NCBI RefSeq assembly: GCF_016925675.1
Contig: NZ_CP070506.1
Location: forward strand, 5,392,501 to 5,456,500
From: Pseudomonas hygromyciniae
Lineage (GTDB): Bacteria > Pseudomonadota > Gammaproteobacteria > Pseudomonadales > Pseudomonadaceae
DNA length: 64,000 nucleotides
Direction: 5' to 3'
Shown here: positions 10,048 through 19,069 of the stretch, piece after piece
How positions within the stretch are numbered: the stretch's first letter is position 1
How the letters are laid out: each line of letters opens with the position of its first letter
Program-made: the position numbers and the translations under genes
The notes under the pieces: model-generated
What the model was told of the DNA's origin: nothing
The model's input: the letters and a program-made list of their open reading frames with translations, nothing else
Databases searched by the model: none

Positions 10048-11277
10048 ATGCAAATCTACAAAGTCGGCGGAGCGGTGCGTGATCGCTTGCTGGGCATTGC
10101 CGTTACCGATATAGATCGGGTCGTTGTTGGCGCCACCACCGAACAAATGCTCGCCAAGGGCTATCGGCCCGTAGGTTCTGACTTTCCGGTCTTCCTTGAT
10201 CCGAACAACAACGAGGAGTACGCCCTCGCCCGCACAGAGCGCAAAAGTGGCCGGGGTTATGGCGGCTTTGTGTTTCATGCCAGCCCCGAAGTCACTCTCG
10301 AACAAGACTTGATCCGCCGCGACCTGACCATCAACGCCATGGCCGAAGACGACGACGGCAACCTGACCGACCCGTATAACGGCCAGCGCGACCTGCAAGC
10401 CCGGGTGTTGCGCCACGTCTCCCCGGCATTCGCCGAAGACCCCCTGCGTGTACTGCGAGTGGCGCGGTTTGCCGCACGGTATGCCGGCCTCGGTTTTACT
10501 ATCGCCCCCGAAACCCTGGAATTGATGCGCCAACTCAGTGACTCCGGTGAACTGGAAGCCCTGACGCCAGAACGCAGCTGGAAGGAAATTTCCCGGGCCC
10601 TGATGGAAGATCAGCCACAGGTGTTTATCCAGGTGCTGCGTGACTGCCACGCCCTGAAAACCCTGATGCCAGAAGTGGATGCGCTGTTTGGTGTGCCCCA
10701 GCCCGAAGCCCACCATCCCGAGATCGATACCGGCATCCATACCCTGAGCGTGCTGGAACAGGCGGCCCTGCACGCCCAGCCCCTGACTGTGCGCTGGGCC
10801 TGCCTGCTGCACGACCTGGGCAAGGGCCTGACACCTGTGGATAAGTTACCCAGGCATATCGCTCACGAGCAGCGGGGCCTGAAGCTGATCAAAGCGGTCA
10901 ATGAACGCTTCAAAGTGCCAAAGGACTGCCAGGAATTGGCGCTGCTGGTCGGCGAATATCACACCCATGGGCATCGGGCACTGGAGCTTAAGGCCTCGAC
11001 CCTGCTGGAGTTGCTGCAGAGTTTTGACGTGTTTCGCCGGCCACAGCGCTTTGAAGAGTTTGTCGTCGCCTGCGAAATGGACGCACGGGGCCGCAAGGGC
11101 CTTGAGCAGAGAAGTTATCCACAAGCGGATTATTTGCGGGGTGCCGCGCAGGTGGCGCGAGGTGTTGCCGTGGCGCCGCTGCTGGAGAAAGGCTTCAAGG
11201 GCCCGCAATTGGGCGAGGCGCTCAAGCGTGAACGGCTCAACGCCCTGAAAGCCTACAAAGAACAGCATTCAGTGTAG
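10048..11277 (+). CDS. cca: Multifunctional CCA-adding enzyme (tRNA nucleotidyltransferase with HD domain)
   Basis: The enzyme adds or repairs the 3' CCA of tRNA. The 409-residue protein has the class II nucleotidyltransferase head ([10 protein letters not shown], then [10 protein letters not shown]), the [10 protein letters not shown] motif, and the CLLHDLGKG motif of a metal-dependent HD phosphohydrolase domain. It is therefore the long, multifunctional form known from E. coli and Pseudomonas (about 410 residues). The ribosome site lies within the preceding terminator hairpin. A REP repeat begins at the stop codon. Confidence 0.97.
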   Translation: MQIYKVGGAVRDRLLGIAVTDIDRVVVGATTEQMLAKGYRPVGSDFPVFLDPNNNEEYALARTERKSGRGYGGFVFHASPEVTLEQDLIRRDLTINAMAEDDDGNLTDPYNGQRDLQARVLRHVSPAFAEDPLRVLRVARFAARYAGLGFTIAPETLELMRQLSDSGELEALTPERSWKEISRALMEDQPQVFIQVLRDCHALKTLMPEVDALFGVPQPEAHHPEIDTGIHTLSVLEQAALHAQPLTVRWACLLHDLGKGLTPVDKLPRHIAHEQRGLKLIKAVNERFKVPKDCQELALLVGEYHTHGHRALELKASTLLELLQSFDVFRRPQRFEEFVVACEMDARGRKGLEQRSYPQADYLRGAAQVARGVAVAPLLEKGFKGPQLGEALKRERLNALKAYKEQHSV

Positions 11278-11619
11278 GAGCGGGCTTGCCCGCGATGACT
11301 ATCGGTATCTACACAACTTTGCCGCAACACTTAAATCCAGGCAGATAGCGTAGTTGTGGCGAGCGGGCTTGTCGGAACGCCGCATCGCCCGCGCTGGGCT
11401 GCGAAGCAGCCCCAAAACCAGCCGCTGCGGTGTATCTGGTACAACGCATTCGGCTTATTGGGGCTGCTTCGCAGCCCAGCGCGGGCGATGCGGCGTTCCG
11501 ACAAGCCCGCTCGCCACAGGGGAGTTCATCAGTTTCTGAAGTTGTGTAGATACCTATGCCGCGATGGCGTCAGCAGCATCCCCGCAAACCAGAGGGCGCC
11601 GTCGCCGGCAGGCCGCCCC
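11278..11619. repeat. REP/REPIN cluster with a nested long palindrome
   Basis: This 342-base gap between cca and folK has no gene. A REP (GGAGCGGGCTTGCCCGCGATG) follows the cca stop. A perfect 58-base inverted repeat occupies 11356-11413 and 11460-11517, around a 46-base loop, and its ends carry GAGCGGGCTTG-type REP cores. This REPIN is bracketed by a second, 16-base perfect inverted repeat (GGTATCTACACAACTT at 11304-11319 and its complement at 11539-11554). Another REP-like segment (GCCGGCAGGCCGCCCCCTAC) lies near 11605-11625 and runs into the end of folK. Confidence 0.85.
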
Positions 11620-12132
11620 CTACAGGCCCTGGGTGAGCTGCTGACCGCGCCATTTGAAGGCAACCGGGGCCAGCACCTGATCGATCTGCGCGTCGCGCCA
11701 CAACGCGGCAAACGTCTTGCCCACCTCCGGATGCACACGCTCTGGCGCCATCAACGATAGCGGCCACAACACAAAGGCGTTCTTCAGGATTTCTGCCCGC
11801 GGCAACACCAATCCATCGAAGTTACCGCTCAGGTCGCCATACAGCAGCACATCGATATCCAGAGGCAGGCCTTTGCGATCCGGCGCATAGCGACCATTGT
11901 CGGCCTCGATGAACTTCAACCGGCGATCCAGTTCCATCAAGGGCAAATCGGTGTATGCCGACACCACTAGGTTGAAAAACGGCCCGCTCTTGATTCCCAC
12001 TGGCTGGCTTTCGAACACCGCCGAACAGCGCAGGTCCGTCAAAAAGCCCGCCAACGCGTCAAGGCCCGCGCACAGGTGGGACTCGCGCTCGATATTGCTG
12101 CCAAGACCAAGGTAAACCTGAGTTAGCGACAT
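11620..12132 (-). CDS. folK: 2-amino-4-hydroxy-6-hydroxymethyldihydropteridine pyrophosphokinase
   Basis: FolK transfers pyrophosphate from ATP to 6-hydroxymethyl-7,8-dihydropterin, preparing it for dihydropteroate synthase. The 170-residue product starts [13 protein letters not shown]. It has FNLVVSAYTDL and the signature RKGLPLDIDVLLYGD (PPK domain, about residues 80-95), with normal length. It overlaps the end of folB by 10 bases, so folB and folK form one minus-strand folate operon. Confidence 0.96.
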   Translation of the reverse strand: MSLTQVYLGLGSNIERESHLCAGLDALAGFLTDLRCSAVFESQPVGIKSGPFFNLVVSAYTDLPLMELDRRLKFIEADNGRYAPDRKGLPLDIDVLLYGDLSGNFDGLVLPRAEILKNAFVLWPLSLMAPERVHPEVGKTFAALWRDAQIDQVLAPVAFKWRGQQLTQGL

Positions 12133-12476
12133 CCGCGCTCGATCTCCACGCCCACACCCTTGGCGGCCGGGACTGCACCGGGCTTGGTCAGCTTGAGGTG
12201 CAGCCAGGGAATCTGGAACTCTTCCATCAGGACTTGCGCCAGGCGCTCGGCAAACGTTTCCACCAGTTGGAATTGCGCTTGCGCAGCAAAGGCCTGGATA
12301 CGTGTGGAAACGCTAGCGTAGTCGAGCGCCAGGGTCAGGTCATCACCCGCTGCCGCCGGGCGATTGTCCCAGGCGAAACTCAGGTCCAGGCGCAGACACT
12401 GACGGATACCTCGCTCCCAGTCGTAGGCCCCGATCACGGTGTCGACTTCCAGGCCTTCGATAAACACTCTGTCCAA
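12123..12476 (-). CDS. folB: Dihydroneopterin aldolase
   Basis: FolB cleaves 7,8-dihydroneopterin to 6-hydroxymethyldihydropterin and glycolaldehyde. I choose the TTG at 12476 because it gives the family-typical start (M/L)[21 protein letters not shown] and 117 residues, with a GGAGAAGAG ribosome site. A start at 12500 would add eight atypical residues. The conserved catalytic tyrosine and glutamate in the IGAYDWE segment and the lysine in KLTKPGA are present. It is divergent from plsY, as usual in Pseudomonas. Confidence 0.92.
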   Translation of the reverse strand: MDRVFIEGLEVDTVIGAYDWERGIRQCLRLDLSFAWDNRPAAAGDDLTLALDYASVSTRIQAFAAQAQFQLVETFAERLAQVLMEEFQIPWLHLKLTKPGAVPAAKGVGVEIERGCR

Positions 12477-12550
12477 GCACTCTTCTCCACAGCACGACAA
12501 GGGCGCAATGCCCCGTTAGAATCAAGGCGTCCTCGCCCGGAATAGTTAGC

Positions 12551-13120
12551 ATGTCTTGGTTACTGGCGACCCTCGCCTACCTGCTCGGCTCGCTGTCCTT
12601 TGCCATCTTGCTCAGCCGCCTGACGGGAAATCCCGACCCGCGAATGAGTGGCTCAGGCAATGCCGGCGCCACCAATATGTTGCGCCTGGCCGGCAAAAAA
12701 CTCGCCGTACTGACCTTGTTCGGCGACGTCTGCAAAGGCCTGCTGCCGGTACTGATCGCCGATCTCGCTGGCCTCTCCCTGCAACAACAGGCCTGGATTG
12801 GCGTATGCGCCGTGCTCGGCCATCTGTTCCCTCTGTACTTTCGCTTTCGCGGTGGCAAGGGCGTCGCGACAGCCGCCGGCATGCTGCTGGGGATCTATCC
12901 TCCGGCAGCGCTGCTGGCCATTGCCGCCTGGCTACTGACGTTCTACCTGACCCGCACCAGTTCCCTCGCGGCATTGATCGCCACACCGATGACCTTGCCG
13001 CTGCTGGCCTGGCAGGAACCAGCAGCACTGCTGCCGATGAGCGTACTCACCCTGCTGATTGTCTGGCGCCATCGCGGCAATTTACGCGACCTGTTTGCCG
13101 GGCGCGAACGGCATTTTTAA
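12551..13120 (+). CDS. plsY: Acyl-phosphate:glycerol-3-phosphate acyltransferase
   Basis: PlsY is an inner-membrane enzyme that acylates position 1 of glycerol-3-phosphate with acyl-phosphate made by PlsX. The 189-residue protein has the N-terminal membrane segment, the glycerol-phosphate loop [12 protein letters not shown] (motif 1), [13 protein letters not shown] (motif 2) and a further hydrophobic stretch, giving about five transmembrane helices. It lies alone on the plus strand between the divergent folB and the convergent tsaD. Confidence 0.96.
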   Translation: MSWLLATLAYLLGSLSFAILLSRLTGNPDPRMSGSGNAGATNMLRLAGKKLAVLTLFGDVCKGLLPVLIADLAGLSLQQQAWIGVCAVLGHLFPLYFRFRGGKGVATAAGMLLGIYPPAALLAIAAWLLTFYLTRTSSLAALIATPMTLPLLAWQEPAALLPMSVLTLLIVWRHRGNLRDLFAGRERHF

Positions 13121-13154
13121 ATACGCCCGGTGAACCCGGCTCATGTTTGCCCGC

Positions 13155-14180
13155 TCACAACGGCGGCAACTGCTCCATCGGCCAGCGCGCCTGCACGCTG
13201 ATGGCCAAGCTCTCATGCTGGCCAGCCTGCAAGCGCTGGCACCCGGCAAAAGCAATCATCGCGCCGTTATCGGTACAGAACTCGGGGCGCGCGTAAAACA
13301 CATCGCCCTTGAGGTCACCGAGCATCTTTTCCAGTGACAGACGCAAGGCCTTGTTGGCGCTGACGCCTCCAGCAATGACCAGGCGCTTCATGCCGGCCTG
13401 CTTCAACGCACGCTTGCACTTGATGGTCAAAGTCTCCACCACCGCCTGCTGGAACGCCAGAGAGATGTCGCAACGGGCTTGCTCACTGTCGTCCCCGGCG
13501 CTGACGCTTTGCTGCCAGGTGTTCAAGGCCGAGGTTTTCAAGCCACTGAAGCTGAACATCAGGCCAGGGCGATCGCACATGGGGCGCGGGAAGGTATAGC
13601 GCCCAGGGACGCCTTTTTGCGCCAGACGCGCGATTTCCGGACCGCCGGGATAATTGAGGCCCATCATCTTGGCAGTCTTGTCGAACGCTTCACCGGCGGC
13701 ATCATCCAGGGTTTCCCCCAGAAGCGTGTACTGACCGATTGCATCGACCTGAACCAGCTGCGTATGGCCGCCCGAAACCAACAAAGCGACGAACGGGAAC
13801 TCAGGCGGGTTTTCTTCCAACATCGGCGCCAGTAAATGGCCTTCCATGTGGTGCACGCCAAGGGCTGGAATACCCCAGGCAAATGCCAGCGCCTGGGCGC
13901 AGGAGGCCCCAACCAGCAGGGCTCCGACCAATCCAGGGCCGGCGGTGTAGGCGATGGCATCGATCTCGGTCGCCACACAATCGGCCTCGTCCAACACCTG
14001 GCGGATCAATGGCAACATGCGTTTGACGTGATCGCGGCTGGCGAGCTCCGGCACCACGCCGCCATAGGCCCGATGCAGGTCTATCTGACTGAACAGTGCA
14101 TCGGCCAAAAGCCCGCGTTCACTGTCGTAAAGCGCGACGCCGGTCTCGTCGCAGGAGGTTTCTAAGCCCAGTACTAACAT
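13155..14180 (-). CDS. tsaD: tRNA N6-adenosine threonylcarbamoyltransferase
   Basis: TsaD transfers the threonylcarbamoyl group to A37 of ANN-decoding tRNAs to make t6A, working with TsaB and TsaE. The 341-residue product starts [17 protein letters not shown]. It carries the iron-binding motif HHMEGH near residue 110 and the ASKHA ATP-binding segments [10 protein letters not shown] and [11 protein letters not shown]. The divergent neighbour rpsU is its standard partner across a 203-base intergenic region. Confidence 0.97.
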   Translation of the reverse strand: MLVLGLETSCDETGVALYDSERGLLADALFSQIDLHRAYGGVVPELASRDHVKRMLPLIRQVLDEADCVATEIDAIAYTAGPGLVGALLVGASCAQALAFAWGIPALGVHHMEGHLLAPMLEENPPEFPFVALLVSGGHTQLVQVDAIGQYTLLGETLDDAAGEAFDKTAKMMGLNYPGGPEIARLAQKGVPGRYTFPRPMCDRPGLMFSFSGLKTSALNTWQQSVSAGDDSEQARCDISLAFQQAVVETLTIKCKRALKQAGMKRLVIAGGVSANKALRLSLEKMLGDLKGDVFYARPEFCTDNGAMIAFAGCQRLQAGQHESLAISVQARWPMEQLPPL

Positions 14181-14383
14181 GGGTTTGCGCCTTGTAGAGG
14201 CTGAATTCGAAGGCGCGCATAATAGTCGCCACGCCCCCTCCCGACTAGCGGTTTTCGATCAGAGGCTTTGCATTCCGGGCAATGAGGGGTTAACATCCGC
14301 AACCCTTAAAAACCGACGACCTCAGCCGCGAATTTTTTGCGACGAGAACGTTGATTCCCGGTAATGAAAGAAGGTAGCTCTGG

Positions 14384-14599
14384 ATGCCAGCCGTCAAAGT
14401 AAAAGAGAACGAACCCTTCGACGTAGCTCTGCGTCGTTTCAAGCGCTCCTGCGAAAAAGCCGGTGTTCTGGCTGAAGTTCGTAGCCGCGAATTTTATGAG
14501 AAGCCAACTTCTGAGCGTAAGCGTAAAGCAGCAGCCGCTGTTAAGCGTCACGCCAAGAAAGTTCAGCGCGAACAGCGCCGCGCCGTTCGTCTGTACTAA
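14384..14599 (+). CDS. rpsU: 30S ribosomal protein S21
   Basis: S21 is a small, basic small-subunit protein involved in translation initiation. The 71-residue product ([19 protein letters not shown] at the start, basic [15 protein letters not shown] tail) is unmistakable. An AAGGTAG ribosome site precedes the ATG. It is the first gene of the macromolecular-synthesis cluster rpsU-dnaG-rpoD and is followed by a terminator-like hairpin. Confidence 0.98.
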
Positions 14600-14625
14600 T
14601 ACACAGACGTTCGTAGCAAGCTTCT

Positions 14626-14660
14626 GCCAAGCCCGGCCCTCAGCCGGGCTGTTGGCATTT
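14626..14660 (+). terminator. Hairpin after rpsU
   Basis: GCCAA-GCCCGGC pairs with GCCGGGC-tg-TTGGC around a CCTCA loop, followed by ATTT. In this operon type such a hairpin separates highly expressed rpsU from dnaG by partial termination. Confidence 0.75.
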
Positions 14661-15057
14661 GCGGATATCGCTTGATGCTTCACCGTCGACGCCGCACATG
14701 CGACCGAGACAAAGCTTCACTGCTTCAAACGTCAGGACTGGCTCTTTTGCCAGCGGTGCACGTCTCTTCTGACGAGCCTATCAAGGCTACTGACGAGCAC
14801 ACTTATTTTTCCAGGCAGACGATCAATAGGTCGACTGTGCCCCACGATGAGCTTCCGAGGCCGCCATTGGCCGTGACCGGACTCCAGGGCAACACTTTCA
14901 AACACGTCGAAGACTGATTGGAACTAACGTCAGTGAGCGCTCGACAGATACACTCCCTGACAACCCAAACAGACAATCGATGATCAAGCCGCCGACGATA
15001 TGCGCGCCTTGAGTGCGTCGCGGGCCCTCATTTACACGCAGTGATGACGAGAACGCC
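14661..15057. other. Gene-free interval between rpsU and dnaG
   Basis: About 400 bases without a convincing gene. One 81-codon frame (14672-14917) is open but low in complexity and has no recognisable family. Many pseudomonads, as I recall, carry a GatB/YqeY-domain gene here; none is visible on either strand. The stretch presumably holds dnaG leader and promoter signals. Confidence 0.6.
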
Positions 15058-17028
15058 ATGGCCGGGCTAATTCCCCAGAGCTTTATTGACGACCTTCTGA
15101 ACCGCACCGACATCGTCGATGTTGTCAGCTCACGCGTGCAAATGAAAAAGGCTGGCAAGAACTACACTGCCTGCTGCCCGTTCCACAAAGAAAAGACTCC
15201 ATCGTTCAGCGTCAGCCCTGACAAGCAGTTCTACTACTGCTTCGGCTGCGGCGCGGGCGGCAACGCGCTCGGCTTTATCATGGACCACGACAACCTGGAC
15301 TTCCCCCAGGCCGTCGAGGAACTGGCAAAAGCCGCCGGCATGGAAATCCCCCGCGAAGAAAGCGGCCGGCCGCACAAACCGCGCCAGCCCACCGATTCGC
15401 CGCTGTACCCGCTGCTCACCGCCGCCGCCGAGTTCTACCGCCAGGCCCTGAAAAGCCATCCCCAGCGCAAAGCCGCCGTGGACTACCTCAAGGGCCGCGG
15501 CCTGACCGGGGAAATCGCCCGCGACTTCGGCCTGGGCTTCGCCCCGCCGGGCTGGGACAACCTGTACAAGCACCTGAGCAGCGACACCCTGCAGCAAAAA
15601 GCCATGATCGACGCTGGCTTGCTGGTGGAAAACGCCGAGACCGGCAAGCGCTATGACCGCTTCCGCGACCGAGTGATGTTTCCGATCCGCGACAGCCGTG
15701 GCCGCATCATCGCCTTCGGCGGCCGGGTGCTGGGTGACGACAAGCCCAAATACCTGAACTCACCGGAAACCCCGGTATTTCACAAGGGCCAGGAACTCTA
15801 CGGCCTGTTTGAAGCGCGCAAGAACAACCGCAATCTCGATGAAATCATCGTGGTTGAAGGCTATATGGACGTTATCGCCCTGGCCCAGCAAGGCTTGCGC
15901 AATGCCGTGGCTACCCTCGGCACCGCCACCAGCGAAGAACACATGAAACGCCTGTTTCGCGTGGTGCCCAGCGTGCTGTTCTGCTTCGACGGTGACCAGG
16001 CCGGCCGCAATGCCGCCTGGCGCGCCCTCGAAGCCACCCTGCCGAGCCTGCAGGACGGGCGCCGCGCGCGCTTTCTGTTCCTGCCCGAAGGTGAAGACCC
16101 GGATACCCTGGTGCGCTCCGAAGGCACCGATGCGTTTCGCGCCCGCATTCATCAGCACGCACAGCCCCTGGCCGATTATTTCTTCCAGCAATTGACCGAA
16201 GAAGCCGACCCGCGCTCCCTCGAAGGCAAGGCCCACATGGCCACCCTCGCGGCCCCGCTGATCGACAAGGTTCCCGGCGCCAACCTCAAGGCCCTGATGC
16301 GCCAGCGCTTGCTGGAAATCACCGGGCTGAGCGGCGAGGCGGTCAGCCAGCTGGTGCACAGCGCCCCCCAGGACGCGCCACCGGCCTACGATCCGGGCTT
16401 CGACTACGACGCCATGCCGGACTATGGGGATTTTCACCAGCCTCAAGAAGCCTTTGTGCCGCAACAAGACTGGACATCGAAGAAACCCGGCGCCGGCGGC
16501 AAGAAATGGGACAAGAAGCCCTGGAACAAAAACGGCAAGCGCGGCGACCGCGACGAACCGTACGCCCCGCGCACGCCGGTGGCCGTAGAAGCGCCGACGC
16601 TGATTGCCCTGCGCACCCTGATCCACCACCCGCAACTGGCGGGCCGAGTGGAAAGCGCCGAACATTTTGCCAACGAAAGCAACACCTACGCCCAGGTGCT
16701 GATTGCCCTGATCGAGGCCGTGCAGAAAAATCCTAAGCTAAACTCAATCCAACTGATGGCTCGCTGGCATGGCACAGAGCAAGGACGTCTTTTGAAGGCA
16801 CTCGCAGAAAAGGAATGGTTAATTGACGGCGATAACCTTGAACAACAGTTTTTAGACACCATTACTAGGTTATCTGCGGGTCAACATACACAGACCCTCG
16901 ATGAACTTATCAAGAAAGCAAGGCAGCCAGGATTGTCGGCTGAAGAGCAAATTCAGATAGCAAAGCAGATGCGCGACCTCTTAAAACAGAATGTTTCCGC
17001 ATCAAACCCGACCTCAGCTGGCGTGTGA
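15058..17028 (+). CDS. dnaG: DNA primase
   Basis: DnaG synthesises the RNA primers of replication. The 656-residue product begins MAGLIPQSFIDDLLNRTDIV at the ATG at 15058. An upstream in-frame start at 15013 adds an atypical leader. The CHC2 zinc finger (CPFHKEKTPSF then YYCFGCG) is at residues 40-65. The Toprim motifs EGYMDVIA and CFDGDQAG are at about residues 265 and 310. A Lys/Gly-rich linker (KKPGAGGKKWDKK) leads to the DnaB-binding domain. The last roughly 100 codons are much richer in A+T than the rest, probably because promoters of rpoD are embedded there. Confidence 0.97.
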   Translation: MAGLIPQSFIDDLLNRTDIVDVVSSRVQMKKAGKNYTACCPFHKEKTPSFSVSPDKQFYYCFGCGAGGNALGFIMDHDNLDFPQAVEELAKAAGMEIPREESGRPHKPRQPTDSPLYPLLTAAAEFYRQALKSHPQRKAAVDYLKGRGLTGEIARDFGLGFAPPGWDNLYKHLSSDTLQQKAMIDAGLLVENAETGKRYDRFRDRVMFPIRDSRGRIIAFGGRVLGDDKPKYLNSPETPVFHKGQELYGLFEARKNNRNLDEIIVVEGYMDVIALAQQGLRNAVATLGTATSEEHMKRLFRVVPSVLFCFDGDQAGRNAAWRALEATLPSLQDGRRARFLFLPEGEDPDTLVRSEGTDAFRARIHQHAQPLADYFFQQLTEEADPRSLEGKAHMATLAAPLIDKVPGANLKALMRQRLLEITGLSGEAVSQLVHSAPQDAPPAYDPGFDYDAMPDYGDFHQPQEAFVPQQDWTSKKPGAGGKKWDKKPWNKNGKRGDRDEPYAPRTPVAVEAPTLIALRTLIHHPQLAGRVESAEHFANESNTYAQVLIALIEAVQKNPKLNSIQLMARWHGTEQGRLLKALAEKEWLIDGDNLEQQFLDTITRLSAGQHTQTLDELIKKARQPGLSAEEQIQIAKQMRDLLKQNVSASNPTSAGV

Positions 17029-17042
17029 GGTCATAGCTCGGG

Positions 17043-17048
17043 TATAAT
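17043..17048 (+). promoter_or_regulatory. Putative -10 element of an rpoD promoter
   Basis: A perfect TATAAT lies 48 bases before the rpoD start, inside the short dnaG-rpoD gap. The -35 region is weak (about 17 bases upstream reads GTGTGA-like), so strength and control cannot be judged. Confidence 0.5.
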
Positions 17049-17095
17049 CCTCGGCTTGTTTTTTGCCCGCCAAGACCTTCAGTGGATAGGGTGTT

Positions 17096-18946
17096 ATGTC
17101 CGGAAAAGCGCAACAGCAGTCTCGTATCAAAGAGTTGATCGTCCTTGGTCGTGAGCAGGGTTACCTGACTTACGCGGAGGTCAACGACCACCTGCCGGAG
17201 GATATTTCAGATCCGGAACAGGTGGAAGACATCATCCGCATGATTAACGACATGGGGATCAACGTATTCGAAGCTGCGCCAGATAAGGATTCTCTTATGC
17301 TGGCGGACGCCGATACCGACGAGGCCGCCGCTGAAGAAGCTGCTGCCGCGCTGGCTGCAGTGGAGACCGATATCGGTCGCACCACCGACCCTGTGCGCAT
17401 GTATATGCGTGAAATGGGTACGGTTGAGCTGCTGACACGCGAAGGCGAAATCGAAATCGCCAAGCGTATCGAAGAGGGCATCCGCGAAGTGATGGGCGCA
17501 ATTGCGCACTTCCCCGGCACGGTTGACCACATTCTCTCCGAGTACACCCGCGTTACCACCGAAGGTGGCCGCCTGTCCGACGTCCTGAGCGGTTATATCG
17601 ACCCGGACGACGGCATTACGCCGCCTGCTGCCGAAATACCGCCGCCTGTCGACCCGAAGGCCGTGAAAGCGGACGACGAAACCGACGACGACGAGGCTGA
17701 AGCCAGCACCGACGACGAAGAAGAAGTCGAAAGCGGCCCGGATCCGATCATCGCAGCCCAGCGCTTTGGCGCGGTCTCCGATCAGATGGAACTGGCGCGC
17801 AAGGCCCTGAAGAAGCATGGTCGTGGCAGCAAGCAGGCAACCGCCGAACTGCTGGCCCTGGCTGAGCTGTTCATGCCGATCAAACTGGTGCCGAAGCAAT
17901 TCGAAGGCCTGGTTGAGCGGGTTCGTAGCGCCCTTGAGCGTCTGCGTGCACAAGAGCGTGCGATCATGCAGCTCTGTGTCCGTGATGCGCGCATGCCGCG
18001 TACCGACTTCCTGCGCCAGTTCCCGGGCAATGAAGTTGACGAAAGCTGGACCGACGCACTGGCCAAGGGCAAAAGCAAATACGCTGAAGCCATTGGTCGC
18101 TTCCAGGCCGACATCGTTCGTTGCCAGCAGAAGCTGACTGCATTGCAGACCGAAACCGGTCTGACGATTGCCGAGATCAAGGACATCAACCGTCGCATGT
18201 CGATCGGCGAGGCCAAGGCCCGTCGCGCGAAGAAAGAGATGGTTGAAGCAAACTTGCGTCTGGTGATCTCCATCGCCAAGAAGTACACAAACCGTGGCTT
18301 GCAATTCCTCGACCTGATCCAGGAAGGCAACATCGGCTTGATGAAGGCTGTGGACAAGTTCGAATACCGTCGCGGCTACAAGTTCTCGACTTATGCCACC
18401 TGGTGGATCCGTCAGGCGATCACTCGCTCGATCGCCGACCAGGCCCGCACCATCCGTATTCCGGTGCACATGATCGAGACCATCAACAAGCTCAACCGCA
18501 TTTCCCGGCAGATGTTGCAGGAAATGGGTCGCGAACCGACCCCGGAAGAGCTGGGTGAACGCATGGAAATGCCTGAGGATAAAATCCGCAAGGTATTGAA
18601 GATCGCTAAAGAGCCGATCTCCATGGAAACGCCGATTGGTGATGACGAAGACTCCCATCTGGGTGACTTCATCGAAGACTCGACCATGCAGTCGCCAATC
18701 GATGTCGCCACCGTTGAGAGCCTCAAAGAAGCGACACGCGACGTACTGTCCGGCCTCACTGCCCGTGAAGCCAAGGTACTGCGCATGCGTTTCGGCATCG
18801 ACATGAATACCGACCACACCCTCGAGGAAGTCGGTAAGCAGTTTGACGTGACCCGCGAGCGGATCCGTCAGATCGAAGCCAAGGCGCTGCGCAAGTTGCG
18901 CCACCCGACGAGAAGCGAGCATTTGCGCTCCTTCCTCGACGAGTGA
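17096..18946 (+). CDS. rpoD: RNA polymerase primary sigma factor RpoD (sigma-70)
   Basis: RpoD directs core polymerase to housekeeping promoters. The 616-residue protein has region 1.1 (first about 80 residues), region 1.2 with RMYMREMG near residue 102, and an acidic non-conserved region (residues 175-215, [12 protein letters not shown]). Region 2 follows ([22 protein letters not shown] and the -10 recognition helix [15 protein letters not shown]), then region 3, and region 4 with the -35 helix-turn-helix ([20 protein letters not shown]). A strong terminator follows. Confidence 0.98.
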   Translation: MSGKAQQQSRIKELIVLGREQGYLTYAEVNDHLPEDISDPEQVEDIIRMINDMGINVFEAAPDKDSLMLADADTDEAAAEEAAAALAAVETDIGRTTDPVRMYMREMGTVELLTREGEIEIAKRIEEGIREVMGAIAHFPGTVDHILSEYTRVTTEGGRLSDVLSGYIDPDDGITPPAAEIPPPVDPKAVKADDETDDDEAEASTDDEEEVESGPDPIIAAQRFGAVSDQMELARKALKKHGRGSKQATAELLALAELFMPIKLVPKQFEGLVERVRSALERLRAQERAIMQLCVRDARMPRTDFLRQFPGNEVDESWTDALAKGKSKYAEAIGRFQADIVRCQQKLTALQTETGLTIAEIKDINRRMSIGEAKARRAKKEMVEANLRLVISIAKKYTNRGLQFLDLIQEGNIGLMKAVDKFEYRRGYKFSTYATWWIRQAITRSIADQARTIRIPVHMIETINKLNRISRQMLQEMGREPTPEELGERMEMPEDKIRKVLKIAKEPISMETPIGDDEDSHLGDFIEDSTMQSPIDVATVESLKEATRDVLSGLTAREAKVLRMRFGIDMNTDHTLEEVGKQFDVTRERIRQIEAKALRKLRHPTRSEHLRSFLDE

Positions 18947-18950
18947 TCAC

Positions 18951-18983
18951 AAAACCCCCAGGCCCAGGCCTGGGGGTTTTGCT
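18951..18983 (+). terminator. Rho-independent terminator of rpoD
   Basis: AAAACCCCCAGGCC pairs with GGCCTGGGGGTTTT, with T-rich sequence after the stem. It lies 5 bases beyond the rpoD stop, and its symmetry would also work in reverse. Confidence 0.92.
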
Positions 18984-19069
18984 TTGTGCAGATTAAATCT
19001 CCCCCGCTTTACCCCCCTCGTAATGCCCGTCTACACTCGAATTATTCCCCGTGCCATAACGAGACCGTT

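Noticed and set aside
14672..14917. 81-codon frame between rpsU and dnaG
   Set aside because: No recognisable family and no good ribosome site; treated as non-coding.
15760..16665. 301-codon open frame antisense to dnaG
   Set aside because: Shadow of the primase gene; the conserved Toprim motifs lie on the plus strand.
17207..18922. 571-codon open frame antisense to rpoD
   Set aside because: It mirrors the GC-rich codon pattern of rpoD, has no recognisable motif and no ribosome site. The plus-strand gene is certain.
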